Source: Stomoxys calcitrans (Eukaryota > Arthropoda > Insecta > Diptera > Muscidae). Taken from it: DNA of 64,000 bases. The notes under the pieces were generated by a model. The model did not search any database, had not been told where the DNA came from, and saw only the letters and a program-made list of their open reading frames with translations. This document shows, one piece after another, positions 11,150 through 21,642 of this stretch. The number at the start of each line of letters is the position of its first letter. Positions within the stretch are counted from its first letter, which is position 1. The DNA lies in assembly GCF_963082655.1 (NCBI RefSeq), contig NC_081552.1, forward strand, positions 67,191,465 to 67,255,464, written 5' to 3'. Made by a program: the position numbers and the translations under genes.

Positions 11150-11435
11150 GCCAGTCCATTTTGATAACAAGCCCATTTGGGTGAGTTTTTGGATGGTTAT
11201 TGGGCGGTACGGCCCTCACTAAGACCTGACCCGATATATTGATACAACTTTCGTATTTTACTCCAAAATACCTTTCGTTTTATTACCATATTATCTCGAC
11301 CGGTCTACTTTTAATTTTGGGTGCTACTTGTGGGTAAAAATTTTACGAAAATCAGTTCAGCCGTTTTCGAGACCATACGGAGCAAACAAACAAACACACA
11401 TTGACTTTTAAATAATAGAAAAAGTTGAACAAGTG
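11150..11435 (-). repeat. 'AAAGGTATTT' repeat fragment
   Basis: The fragment holds AATACCTTTCGTTTTATTACC and 'atcagttcagccgttttcga'. The end resembles the tail of the repeat at 9661-9760 ('aaacaaacaaacacacattga'). Confidence 0.5.
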
Positions 11436-11439
11436 GCGA

Positions 11440-11582
11440 GCACAATGAGTACTCCACCATCCGAATCCGTCAATAATCTGATATAGCACCAATATAATAA
11501 AGAGATACAAACAAAAGAACTTTGACAAATGCGATCCACGGTAGAATGTATATACAATTCGGCCCGGCCGAACTTTTACTTG
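11440..11582 (-). mobile_element. DINE-like terminal fragment, minus
   Basis: Only the terminal ~140 bp is present, ending GGCCCGGCCGAACTTTTACT. It abuts the next minus copy head-to-tail at about 11583. Confidence 0.55.
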
Positions 11583-12641
11583 TTATACCCTCCACCATAA
11601 GATGGGGGGCATACTAATTTCGTCATTCTGATTGTAACTACTCGAAATATTCGTCTGAGACCCCATAAAGTATATATGTTCTTGATCGTCATGAAATTTT
11701 ATGCCGATCTAGCCATGTCCGTCCGTCTGTCCGTCCGTCCGTCCGTCCGTCCGTCCGTCTGTCTGTCGAAAGCACGCTAACTTCCGAAGGAGTAAAGCTA
11801 GCCGCTTGAAATTTTGCACAAATACTTCTTATTAGTGTAGGTCGGTTGGTATTGTAAATGGGCCATATCGGTCCATATTTTGATATAGCTGCCATATAAA
11901 CCGATCTTGGGTCTTGACTTCTTGTGCCTCTAGAGTGCGCAATTCTTATCCGATTGGGATGAAATTTTGCACGACGTGTTTTGTTATGACATCCAACAAC
12001 TGTGCCAAGTATGGTTCAAATCGGTCTATAACCTGATATAGTTGCCATATAAACCGATCTTGGGTCTTGACTTCTTGAGCCTCTATAGTGCGCAATTCTT
12101 ATCCGATTGGAATGAAATTTTACACGACGTGTTTTGTTACGATATCCAACAACTGTGCTAAGTATGGTTCAAATCGGTCCATAACCTTATATAGCTGTCA
12201 TATAAACCGATCTTGGGTCTTGACTTCTTGAGCCTCTAGAGGGCGCAATTCTTATCCAATTTGAATGAATTTTGGCACGTAGTATTTTGTTATGATATCC
12301 AACAACTGTGCCAAATATGGTTCAAATCGGTTCATAACCTGATATAGCTGCCATATAAACCGATCTGGGATCTTGACTTCTTGAGCCTCTAGAGGTCGTA
12401 ATTATTATCCGAATTACCTGAAATTTTGTACGACGGATTCTCTCATGACCATTAACATACGTGTTTATTATGTTCTGAATCGGTATATAGCCCGATACAT
12501 TTCCCATATAAATCGATCTCTCTATTTTACTTCTTGTTTTGCCTAAGAAGAGATGCCGGGAAAAGAACTCGACAAATGCGATCCATGGTGGAGGGTATAT
12601 AAGATTCGGCCTGGCCGAACTTAGCATGCTTTTACTTGTTT
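11583..12641 (-). mobile_element. DINE-like element, subtype A, complete, first of a tandem pair
   Basis: The right terminus TATACCCTCCACCAT is at 11584 and the left terminus, with 'gaacttagcatgcttttact', is at about 12615-12640. An uninterrupted (GTCC)n/GTCT run lies at about 11717-11768. Four ~150-bp units follow. It joins directly to another copy in the same orientation. The minus frame of 111 residues at 12322-12657 is a translation of the repeat units. Confidence 0.8.
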
Positions 12642-13980
12642 TTATACCCTCCACCATAAGATGGGGGGTATACTAATTTCGTCATTCTGATTGTAACCAC
12701 TCGAAATATTCGTCTGAGACCCCATAAAGTATATATATTTTTGATCGTCGTGAAATTTTATGTCGATCTGGCCATGTCCGTCCGTCCGTCTGTCCGTCCG
12801 TCTGTCTGTCTGTCGAAAGCACGCTAACTTCCGAAGGAGTAAAGCTAGCCGCTTGAAATTTTGCACAAATACTTCTCTTAGTGTAGGTCGGTTGGTATTG
12901 TAAATGGGCTATATCGGTCTATGTTTTGATATAGCTGCCATATAAACCGATCTTGGGTCTTGACTTCTTGAGCCTCAGAGTGCGCAATTCTTATCCGATT
13001 GAGATGAAATTTTGCAAGACGTGTTTTGTTATGATATCCAACAATTGTGCCAAGTATGGTTCAAATCGGTTCATAACCTGATAGAGCTGCCATATAAACC
13101 GATCTTGGGTCTTGACTTCTTGGGCCTCTAGAGTGCGCAATTCTTATCCGATTGGAATGAAATTTTGCACGACGTGTTTTGTTATTATATCCAACAACTG
13201 TGCCAAGTATGGTTCAAATCGGTCCATAAACTGATATAGCTGCCATATACACCGATCTGGGGTTTTGACTTCTTGAGCCTCTAGAGGGCGCAATTCTTAT
13301 CCGATTGGAACGAAATTTTGCACGACGTGGTTTGTTACGATATCCAACAACTGTGTTAAGTATGGTTCAAATCGGTCTATAACCTTATATAGCTGTCATA
13401 TAAACCGATCTTGGGTCTTGACTTCTTGAGCCTCTAGAGGGCGCAATTCTTATCCAATTTGAATGAATTTTGGCACGTAGTATTTTGTTATGATATCCAA
13501 CAACTGTGCCAAATATGGTTCAAATCGGTTCATAACCTGATATAGCTGCTATATATACCGATCTAGGATCTTGACTTGACTTGAGCCTCTAGAGGTCGCA
13601 ATTATTATCCGATTTGCCTTAAATTTTGTACGACGGATTCTTTCATAACCATCAACATACGTGTTTATTATGGTCTGAATCGGTCCATAGCCCGATACAG
13701 CTCCCATATAAATCGATCTCTCTATTTTACTTTTTGAGCTCAAAAAGAGCGCAATTCTTATTCGAATTGGCTGATATTTTACATAGGTCTTCAACATATA
13801 ATTTTATTGTGGTCCAAACCGGACCATATCTTTATATCGCTCTAATAGCAGAGCAAATCTTTTCTTATATCCTGTTTTGCCTAAGAAGAGATGCAGGGAA
13901 AAGAACTCGACAAGTGCGATCCATGGTGGAGGGTATGTAAGATTCGGCCCGGCCGAACTTAGCACGCTTTTACTTGTTTT
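12642..13980 (-). mobile_element. DINE-like element, subtype A, complete, second of a tandem pair
   Basis: Both termini are clear (TATACCCTCCACCAT at about 12646; CTTAGCACGCTTTTACTTGT at about 13957). The GTCC/GTCT run lies at 12777-12815. It has about six internal units, more than its neighbour, so unit number varies between copies. The palindrome TCGGCCCGGCCGAA is intact near 13943. Confidence 0.85.
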
Positions 13981-14459
13981 ATATATATAGATGAATAGAT
14001 AGATGCAACAATAAAACAACCACGTTTCAGTTTTATTGTTGATGCTTTAACATTTTTGATGTAATGAAATAATGGCAGGGCAACAAATTGAAGTGTGTTT
14101 AGATAACATTATTAATATAATAATAATTGATAAATTAGTTGATACTTTTTAACATTTTTTTTAAGAACTCAACTTGCAGCTTGGAACTTTTTTGATGTTT
14201 TTTTTTGTCATTTGAAAGACTAAAATATAGTTTCACACAAAAAGATTAAAAGTTTGAATTGGTTCACTCCCTGTCTGCTACCGTGTAAAATGAGCTGTCA
14301 TTTCTATATGGTTTGACGATATACCTTTTACCTTTTCCTTAACGTTTTAACCGATATATTTTGTAAGCTTTAACCACTGTCCCAATGGCTATCTAATAGC
14401 CAAAGGCATATAATATAAAGATTTCAACAATGTAATGCCCAAAATGATATTCCACTCAC
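13981..14459. other. Low-repeat DNA beside an exon candidate
   Basis: AT-rich sequence with no recognised repeat. If the exon at 14460-14567 is real and transcribed on the minus strand, this stretch would be the beginning of its intron. No convincing acceptor-plus-exon was found in it by eye. Confidence 0.4.
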
Positions 14460-14567
14460 CACCGATGGTTCGACCATTGTCCTTGTACGCTTTTCCATGG
14501 CACTGAGCAATATGTCACCCACACATTTACACATTGTCACTGCATGCAGTTTGTTCGGGTGCGACAT
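14460..14567 (-). CDS. Candidate first coding exon of an unrecognised gene
   Basis: On the minus strand an ATG (14567-14565) opens a frame of 36 codons beginning MSHPNKLHAVTMCKC and containing GDILLSAMEKRTRT. It is followed exactly in phase 0 by a good splice donor (GTG|GTGAGT, donor GT at 14459-14458). Without splicing the frame would stop after 47 residues (TGA, 14426-14424). The residue mix is protein-like and unlike the surrounding repeats, and the stretch is not repeated elsewhere in the window. The ATG is preceded by AAAAATA, acceptable for a fly start. I do not recognise the protein and assign no function. The following exons are not found here. It could equally be a transposon scrap or a chance frame. 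Confidence 0.35.
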
Positions 14568-15108
14568 TATTTTTCAACTTTCAAATGTTGACCATTTTTT
14601 TGTCAATTAAATATTTATCATGTACCAAATAGAAAAATACATTTAGCTTAGCATAAGCTATTGTTGTAGCTTAAAACGAGCATTCAGAGAAAAGGGTGTT
14701 TGGAATGGGAAAACAATGGCTTCGTGAACAAAAACTCCTAACTATGTTCCTTTATTAAAATTCCTGTTAAATATTTAATTACGCAATTCACCAACGATAA
14801 TGTTTCCAATGCTCTCGTTATATAAGGCAGAACAATTAATATTAATATTGGGGCATTGTGTGGACTTTAACTATGGCAGGTGTTTCAAAAGTCAGAAGTT
14901 AAAAAATTTAAGTTACGATGGTCTCAAAATTATACGACGTAACAAATGTGGAAAATTTTTCATTCATGATTCAACATTATTTCCTTTTTGGCTCGAAACA
15001 CTTCTTCCACGAAGGTTCCACAAACAGTTTATAGTCAGAACTATCGCGAATTGTAGAGAAGTTTAAGGCCATAGAAGTTTCTGGAGGCCACAGAAAAAAA
15101 CCATCTTC

Positions 15109-15267
15109 TCATATCTCGTAATATGTTGTGCCGATATAAAACTTTTCCCCGAGAACCCAATGTTCACCATTCATATCTTCTGCAGACACCGCGATTCCCG
15201 TCTCATTAACTACAGAAGGATTGATGACGATTCCGGAAGGAACATTGACATCTTCATTTCCGCCGGG
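15109..15267 (-). pseudogene. Exon-like 52-codon frame, copy 1
   Basis: On the minus strand the frame runs from CCC (15267-15265) to TGA (15111-15109). It begins PGGNEDVNVP, has GIVINPSVVNETGIAV, and ends KFYIGTTYYEI. It lies directly behind an in-frame TAA (15270-15268) that closes the I-N-P-x-G repeat reading of 15268-15489. Without that stop the two would be one frame. The composition (E, D, N, G, V, Y, W all present) looks like real protein. A minus-strand AATAAA lies about 350 bp beyond the stop (14756-14751). I do not recognise the sequence. It may be the last exon of a repeat-containing gene, now broken, or a chance frame. Confidence 0.35.
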
Positions 15268-16278
15268 TTAATTTTGGGAATTCATCCGTAGGAATTTTAC
15301 CCCCAGAAAGGGCTTATCTTTGGGGAACTTATCGCTCAGCAGACATATCTCTTGGGGGATTAACCCTCGAAGATTAATCTCCCGTGTATCAATCCCTGAT
15401 GAATATATTCCTGGGAGAATTATCTCAAGTGGGCTTACCGCTGGAAGACTTTTTCCTGGTGGACGATATGTCTCTTGAGGATTAATCAATGATAGGATAG
15501 GTTATACCGATAAGAGATTTAACACTGGTGAATCAATTCCTTGGAAGATATATCCCAAGGATATTTATCCCAGGGGAATTATACTGGTTGATTTACGATT
15601 TGGGTGGTATGCGTGATTTTTCACTGGGGGATTTAAACTTGTTGGATTTATCCCTGGGGGATTTGTCCCTGAGAGATTTATCCCAGGGAGGTTTATTACT
15701 GGGGATTTTAAGGATGAATGCCTAGCGGAATTAATCCTGAAAGATTTAACCCCGCAGGACATATCTCTGAAATATTTATTCTAAGAGGATTTAATCCAGG
15801 AAGATTTATCCACAGATAAGTTATCCCTGAGTGATTTATTTCTTGGGCATATATACCTGGGGAATTGATCCTTGGGGAAGTTATACCTGGTACATTTATC
15901 CCTGGGTGATTTATCCCTCGGGCATTTAACCATGAAGGATTTTTTTAATTACGCAATTCACCAACGATAATGTTTCCAATGCTCTCGTTATATAAGGCAG
16001 AACAATTAATATTAATATTGGGGCATTGTGTGGACTTTAACTATGGCAGGTGTTTCAAAAGTCAGAAGTTAAAAAATTTAAGTTACGATGGTCTCAAAAT
16101 TATACGACGTAACAAATGTGGAAAATTTTTCATTCATGATTTAACATTATTTCCTTTTTGGCTCGAAACACTTCTTCCACGAAGGTTCCACAAACAGTTT
16201 ATAGTCAGAACTATCGCGAATTGTAGAGAAGTTTAAGGCCACAGAAGTTTCTGGAGGCCACAGAAAAAAACCATCTTC

Positions 16279-16437
16279 TCATATCTCGTAATATGTTGTG
16301 CCGATATAAAACTTTTCCCCGAGAACCCAATGTTCACCATTCATATCTTCTGCAGACACCGCGATTCCCGTCTCATTAACTACAGAAGGATTGATGACGA
16401 TTCCGGAAGGAACACTGACATCTTCATTTCCGCCGGG
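16279..16437 (-). pseudogene. Exon-like 52-codon frame, copy 2
   Basis: Identical to the frame at 15109-15267 except one codon: AAT becomes AGT, an Asn to Ser change in the EDVNVP block. The preceding in-frame TAA is also shared, so the break predates the duplication. Confidence 0.35.
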
Positions 16438-17448
16438 TTAATTTTGGGAATTCATCCGTAGGAATTTTACCCCCAGAAAGGGCTTATCTTTGGGGAACTT
16501 ATCGCTCAGCAGACATATCTCTTGGGGGATTAACCCTCGAAGATTAATCTCCCGTGTATCAATCCCTGATGAATATATTCCTGGGAGAATTATCTCAAGT
16601 GGGCTTACCGCTGGAAGACTTTTTCCTGGTGGACGATATGTCTCTTGAGGATTAATCAATGATAGGATAGGTTATACCGATAAGAGATTTAACACTGGTG
16701 AATCAATTCCTTGGAAGATATATCCCAAGGATATTTATCCCAGGGGAATTATACTGGTTGATTTACGATTTGGGTGGTATGCGTGATTTTTCACTGGGGG
16801 ATTTAAACTTGTTGGATTTATCCCTGGGGGATTTGTCCCTGAGAGATTTATCCCAGGGAGGTTTATTACTGGGGATTTTAAGGATGAATGCCTAGCGGAA
16901 TTAATCCTGAAAGATTTAACCCCGCAGGACATATCTCTGAAATATTTATTCTAAGAGGATTTAATCCAGGAAGATTTATCCACAGATAAGTTATCCCTGA
17001 GTGATTTATTTCTTGGGCATATATACCTGGGGAATTGATCCTTGGGGAAGTTATACCTGGTACATTTATCCCTGGGTGATTTATCCCTCGGGCATTTAAC
17101 CATGAAGGATTTTTTTAATTACGCAATTCACCAACGATAATGTTTCCAATGCTCTCGTTATATAAGGCAGAACAATTAATATTAATATTGGGGCATTGTG
17201 TGGACTTTAACTATGGCAGGTGTTTCAAAAGTCAGAAGTTAAAAAATTTAAGTTACGATGGTCTCAAAATTATACGACGTAACAAATGTGGAAAATTTTT
17301 CATTCATGATTCAACATTATTTCCTTTTTGGCTCGAAACACTTCTTCCACGAAGGTTCCACAAACAGTTTATAGTCAGAACTATCGCGAATTGTAGAGAA
17401 GTTTAAGGCCACAGAAGTTTCTGGAGGCCACAGAAAAAAACCATCTTC

Positions 17449-17607
17449 TCATATCTCGTAATATGTTGTGCCGATATAAAACTTTTCCCCGAGAACCCAA
17501 TGTTCACCATTCATATCTTCTGCAGACACCGCGATTCCCGTCTCATTAACTACAGAAGGATTGATGACGATTCCGGAAGGAACACTGACATCTTCATTTC
17601 CGCCGGG
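17449..17607 (-). pseudogene. Exon-like 52-codon frame, copy 3
   Basis: Same as copy 2 (Ser variant), again directly behind the in-frame TAA. It is the copy nearest to the long minisatellite. Confidence 0.35.
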
Positions 17608-18254
17608 TTAATTTTGGGAATTCATCCGTAGGAATTTTACCCCCAGAAAGGGCTTATCTTTGGGGAACTTATCGCTCAGCAGACATATCTCTTGGGGGAT
17701 TAACCCTCGAAGATTAATCTCCCGTGTATCAATCCCTGATGAATATATTCCTGGGAGAATTATCTCAAGTGGGCTTACCGCTGGAAGACTTTTTCCTGGT
17801 GGACGATATGTCTCTTGAGGATTAATCAATGATAGGATAGGTTATACCGATAAGAGATTTAACACTGGTGAATCAATTCCTTGGAAGATATATCCCAAGG
17901 ATATTTATCCCAGGGGAATTATACTGGTTGATTTACGATTTGGGTGGTATGCGTGATTTTTCACTGGGGGATTTAAACTTGTTGGATTTATCCCTGGGGG
18001 ATTTGTCCCTGAGAGATTTATCCCAGGGAGGTTTATTACTGGGGATTTTAAGGATGAATGCCTAGCGGAATTAATCCTGAAAGATTTAACCCCGCAGGAC
18101 ATATCTCTGAAATATTTATTCTAAGAGGATTTAATCCAGGAAGATTTATCCACAGATAAGTTATCCCTGAGTGATTTATTTCTTGGGCATATATACCTGG
18201 GGAATTGATCCTTGGGGAAGTTATACCTGGTACATTTATCCCTGGGTGATTTAT

Positions 18255-18830
18255 CCCTCGAAGATTAATCTCCCGTGTATCAATCCCTGATGAATATATT
18301 CCTGGGAGAATTATCTCAAGTGGGCTTACCGCTGGAAGACTTTTTCCTGGTGGACGATATGTCTCTTGAGGATTAATCAATGATAGGATAGGTTATACCG
18401 ATAAGAGATTTAACACTGGTGAATCAATTCCTTGGAAGATATATCCCAAGGATACTTATCCCAGGGGAATTATACTGGTTGATTTACGATTTGGGTGGTA
18501 TGCGTGATTTATCACTGGGGGATTTAAACTTGTTGGATTTATCCCTGGGGGATTTGTCCCTGAGAGATTTATCCCTGGGAGGTTTATTACTGGGGATTTT
18601 AAGGATGAATGCCTAGCGGAATTAATCCTGAAAGATTTGGCCCCGCAGGACATATCTCTGAAATATTTATTCTAAGAGGATTTAATCCAGGAAGATTTAT
18701 CCACAGATAAGTTATCCCTGAGTGATTTATTTCTTGGGCATATATACCTGGGGAATTGATCCTTGGGGAAGTTATACCTGGTACATTTATCCCTGGGTGA
18801 TTTATCCCTCGGGCATTTAACCATGAAGGA
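18255..18830. repeat. Partial fourth unit of the 1170-bp duplication
   Basis: Starting at CCCTCG (18255-18260), the sequence repeats 17704 onward at an offset of 551 bp. At least four columns differ from units 1-3: GATACTTATCC, GATTTATCACTGG, TCCCTGGGAGG and TTTGGCCCCGC replace the unit versions. It then runs on into the minisatellite without the TTAATTACGC junction. It is therefore more diverged than the three full units, and probably represents the original continuation of the locus. Confidence 0.8.
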
Positions 18831-20395
18831 TTTATCCCTCGGGTATTTATCGTTGAGGGGTTGCTTCCTGAGGGGTTTATCGCTGGGAGATTTATCATTA
18901 GGGAATTTAAGGACGTATGCCCAGCAGATAGAGGATTTAACTCCGTAAGTTTTGCCCTTGGGGAATTTAACCCTGCAGGATTTATCCCCGCGGAATATAT
19001 CTTGGGAAATCTATCTCTTGGGGATTTATCCCCGAGAAATCTATCCTTAAAGAATCAATCCCTGGGGATTAAATCTATAGGGTATTTGTCCCTAAGGGAT
19101 TTATCTCTTATCACTGGGAAATTTATCACTTGAAAATTTAAGGATATATTCCTAACGGATTTATTTCTGGAACATTTATTTCAGCAGGATACATATCCGG
19201 AGGATTTATCCCTTGAAAACTAATCCCTGCAGGATTTACCCCGAGAGGATTGTCCCTGGGAATTTATATCGGTTGATTTATCCCTAAGGGATTAGCCCTT
19301 TGGGATCTACCCATTGGTGTTTTATCTCTAGGGGGTTTATGCCTAGGAGATTTATCCCCAGGGAATTTATCTCTCGAGGATTCATCCCTAGGGGATTTAT
19401 CCCTACGTGTTTTTTCCTTCGGGGTTTTATCGCTAGGGGATTTATGCCTAGTGCATTTATCCCAAGGGAATTTATTCCTGGGGGACTTAACACTGGAAGA
19501 TTTATCTCTTGGGAATTCAAGGATATATTCCTAACGGATTTATTTCTGGAACATTTATCTCAGCAGGATATATCTCCGGTGAATGGAGAACTTATCCCTG
19601 CAGGATTTACCCCGAGAGGATTATCACTGGGGGATTTATCCCTACGGGATCTACCCCTAGGTGTTTTATTCCTAATGGATCTACCCCTAGGTGTTTTATC
19701 CCTAGGGGATCCAGCCCCTGAGGGATTTATCCCTACAGGATTGTTCCCTAGGGGATTGATCCCTAGGGGTTTTATCCCTAGGAGATTTATATCCAGGGGA
19801 TTTACCCTAGGGGATTAACCCTAGTGGATTTAGGGAATTTATCCTTAGGGAATTAATCCCTAGTGGATTTATTGCTAGGGGATTTATCCATAGGGGATTT
19901 ATCCATAGGGGATTTATCCCTACGGGATTTATCCCTAGGGGATTTATCCCTAGGGGATTTATACCTGGGGGATTTATCCCTAGGGGATTTATTCCTAGGG
20001 GATTTATTCCTAGGGGATTTATCCCTAGGGGATTTATCCCTAAGGGATTTATCCCTAGGGGATTTATCCCTAGGGGATTTATCCCTAGGGGATTTATCCC
20101 TAGGGTATTTGTCCCTAGGGGATTTATCCCTAGGGGATTTATCCCTAGAGGATTTATCCCTAGATGATTTATCCACAGGGCATTTATCTCTAGGTCATTT
20201 ATCCCTAGGGGATTTGTCCCTAGATGATTTATCCATAGGTCATTTAACCCTAGGGCATTTATCCCTAGGGGATTTATCCCTAGGGGATTTATCCCTAGGG
20301 GATTTATCCCTAGGGGATTTATCCCTAGGGGATTTATCCCTAGGGGATTTATCCCTAGGGGACTTATTCTTAGGGGATTTATCCCTAAGGGATAT
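18831..20395. repeat. 15-bp minisatellite, consensus GGGGATTTATCCCTA
   Basis: From 18831 to about 19850 the 15-bp units are degenerate. From 19850 to 20395 about 36 units are nearly uniform. CCCTAGGG at each junction is a perfect palindrome and GGGAT-TTA-TCCC is nearly one, so either strand can form hairpins. Four of the six frames of the consensus have no stop (LSLGD and GFIPR on plus; DKSPR and GINPL on minus). That explains the long frames here, including the 214-residue one at 19863-20507. They are not evidence of a gene. Confidence 0.9.
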
Positions 20396-21215
20396 CTACC
20401 TATCTATCTATCTACCTCGGCACCGCCGTAACCCAACGAATGACACCTGTTTCACGATAAACTCGAAGAGTTATACTGGCAAACAGATGCTACTTTGGAC
20501 TAAGTAGGCAGTTTAAAAGCAAGGCCACCTCTCGACAGACGAAGATCACACCATAACAGACACTGATACTACCCGTGTCGTTATATGGTTCTGAAGCATG
20601 GGTACTTGTGAAAGCAGATGAGGCAGTGCTTGGAGTATTTGAGATAAAGATTCTTCGTAAAATATTCGGTTGCCCAAAAAGTAATTGCGGATTTTTCATA
20701 TAGTCGGCGTTGACAAATTTTTTCACAGCTTGTGACTCTGTAATTGCATTCTTTCTTCTGTCAGTTATCAGCTGCTACTTTTAGCTTGCTTTAGAAAAAA
20801 AGTGTAAAAAAAGTATATTTGATTAAAGTTCATTCTAAGTTTTATTAAAAATGCATTTACTTTCTTTTAAAAAATCCGCAATTACTTTTTGGGCATATGG
20901 ACACGTTTACGTTAATGGAGAATATAGCCGTCGTATGAACCATGAGCTGTATGACGACGATAGTATAGTTACACGTATCAAAATGCAACGGTTGCGTTGG
21001 CTAGGTCATGTTGTCAGAATGGATGAAGCAGCTCCAGCAAAGAAGTGTTTCGAAGGCAACCACGGTGTTACACGCAAACCGGGGCGACCAAAAGCCCGAT
21101 GGAAAAACCAAGTAGTGGGAGTCACCTCGAAACTTGGAGTCAGAAATTTTAGAATAAGCGTAGAAGATCGAGGCGCTTGGAACGCTATTCTACTTTCGGC
21201 TAGTGGAACAAATGT
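20396..21215 (+). pseudogene. RTE/CR1-like LINE reverse transcriptase C-terminus
   Basis: The plus-strand reading resumes on both sides of a MITE. Before it are CYFGLSRQFKSKATSRQ and SLYGSEAWVLVKADEAVLG. After it come NGEYSRRMNHELYDDDS, RLRWLGHVVRMDEAAPAKK and a GRPKARWKNQV tail. This LYGSEAW...RLRWLGH order is the thumb/C-terminal part of LINE reverse transcriptases of Diptera. One in-frame stop (near 20551) and the MITE (20669-20896) inactivate it. It is inserted in the minisatellite, which resumes at about 21222. A TCTA run (20396-20417) marks the left boundary. Confidence 0.75.
20669..20896. mobile_element. mariner-derived MITE (about 228 bp)
   Basis: Termini are TTGCCCAAAAAGTAATTGCG and its inverse CGCAATTACTTTTTGGGCA. 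The interior is about 190 bp: it keeps the 'tagtcggcgttgacaaattt' left part and the 'gattaaagttcattctaag' right part of the mariner at 37194, without any transposase. It splits the LINE frame between RKIFG and the NGEYSRR block. Confidence 0.8.
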
Positions 21216-21221
21216 TCTGTC

Positions 21222-21475
21222 ATTGCCATGGATTTATCCCTATGCGGTTTTCCCCTAGGTGTTTTATCCCTAGTGGATTTTTACCCTGAGCGATTTATCC
21301 CAAGGGGTATATACCTAGGGCATTTATCCCTAGGTGATTTATCCGTAGGTAATTTATCCCTAGGGGATTTTTCCCTGGAGAATTTTTCCCTAAGGGATAT
21401 ATCCTAAGGGGATATATTCCTAAGGGATTTATTCCCAAGGGATTTATGAATCTCCTAGGAGATTCATCCCTAGGG
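21222..21475. repeat. 15-bp minisatellite, distal part
   Basis: Degenerate units (GGATTTATCCCTATG, GTGATTTATCCGTAG and so on) resume right after the LINE fragment. This shows that the LINE inserted into, or was joined to, a longer array. The last clear unit is at about 21470. Confidence 0.8.
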
Positions 21476-21642
21476 AAAAAATTTGGCAACCTTGGTCGTG
21501 AGCAGTCAAGTTTTTTGTTAGTCTCCTTAACCGCCAGTGATATATACAACATTAAATTTTAACCAGCATTAATATCTTGTTTGAACTTAACTATTATATT
21601 AAATCAAAGGCAAGCTAAAGCATATATTGGAGAATGCCTTAA

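Larger units (their letters stand above)
14774..18260. repeat. Three tandem copies of a 1170-bp unit
   Basis: Units are 14774-15943, 15944-17113 and 17114-18260, the last truncated by a jump at CCCTCG. By eye only three columns differ: 14972 C against 16142 T; 15072 T against C in the other two; 15245 T against C in the other two. Each unit consists of about 490 bp of non-repetitive sequence followed by about 680 bp of degenerate 15-bp minisatellite. The boundary is a microhomology TTTAATTACGC. Near-identity means very recent amplification or gene conversion, or an assembly artefact. Confidence 0.9.

Noticed and set aside
14800..15066. 88-residue plus-strand frame repeated in each 1170-bp unit
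   Set aside because: Three copies come from the recent duplication and give no independent support. The composition (FPM..., many I, L, K, F) fits AT-rich chance translation, and the minus strand looks more coding further on.
19863..20507. 214-residue frame of LSLGD repeats, like a pentapeptide-repeat protein
   Set aside because: The 15-bp unit has a period divisible by three and no stop in four of six frames; equally long frames exist on both strands, and the frame ends in LINE-derived sequence. The uniform part is therefore not evidence for a protein.
18831..21475. CRISPR-like array
   Set aside because: Units are contiguous 15-mers without spacers, in an insect genome with transposons; not a CRISPR.
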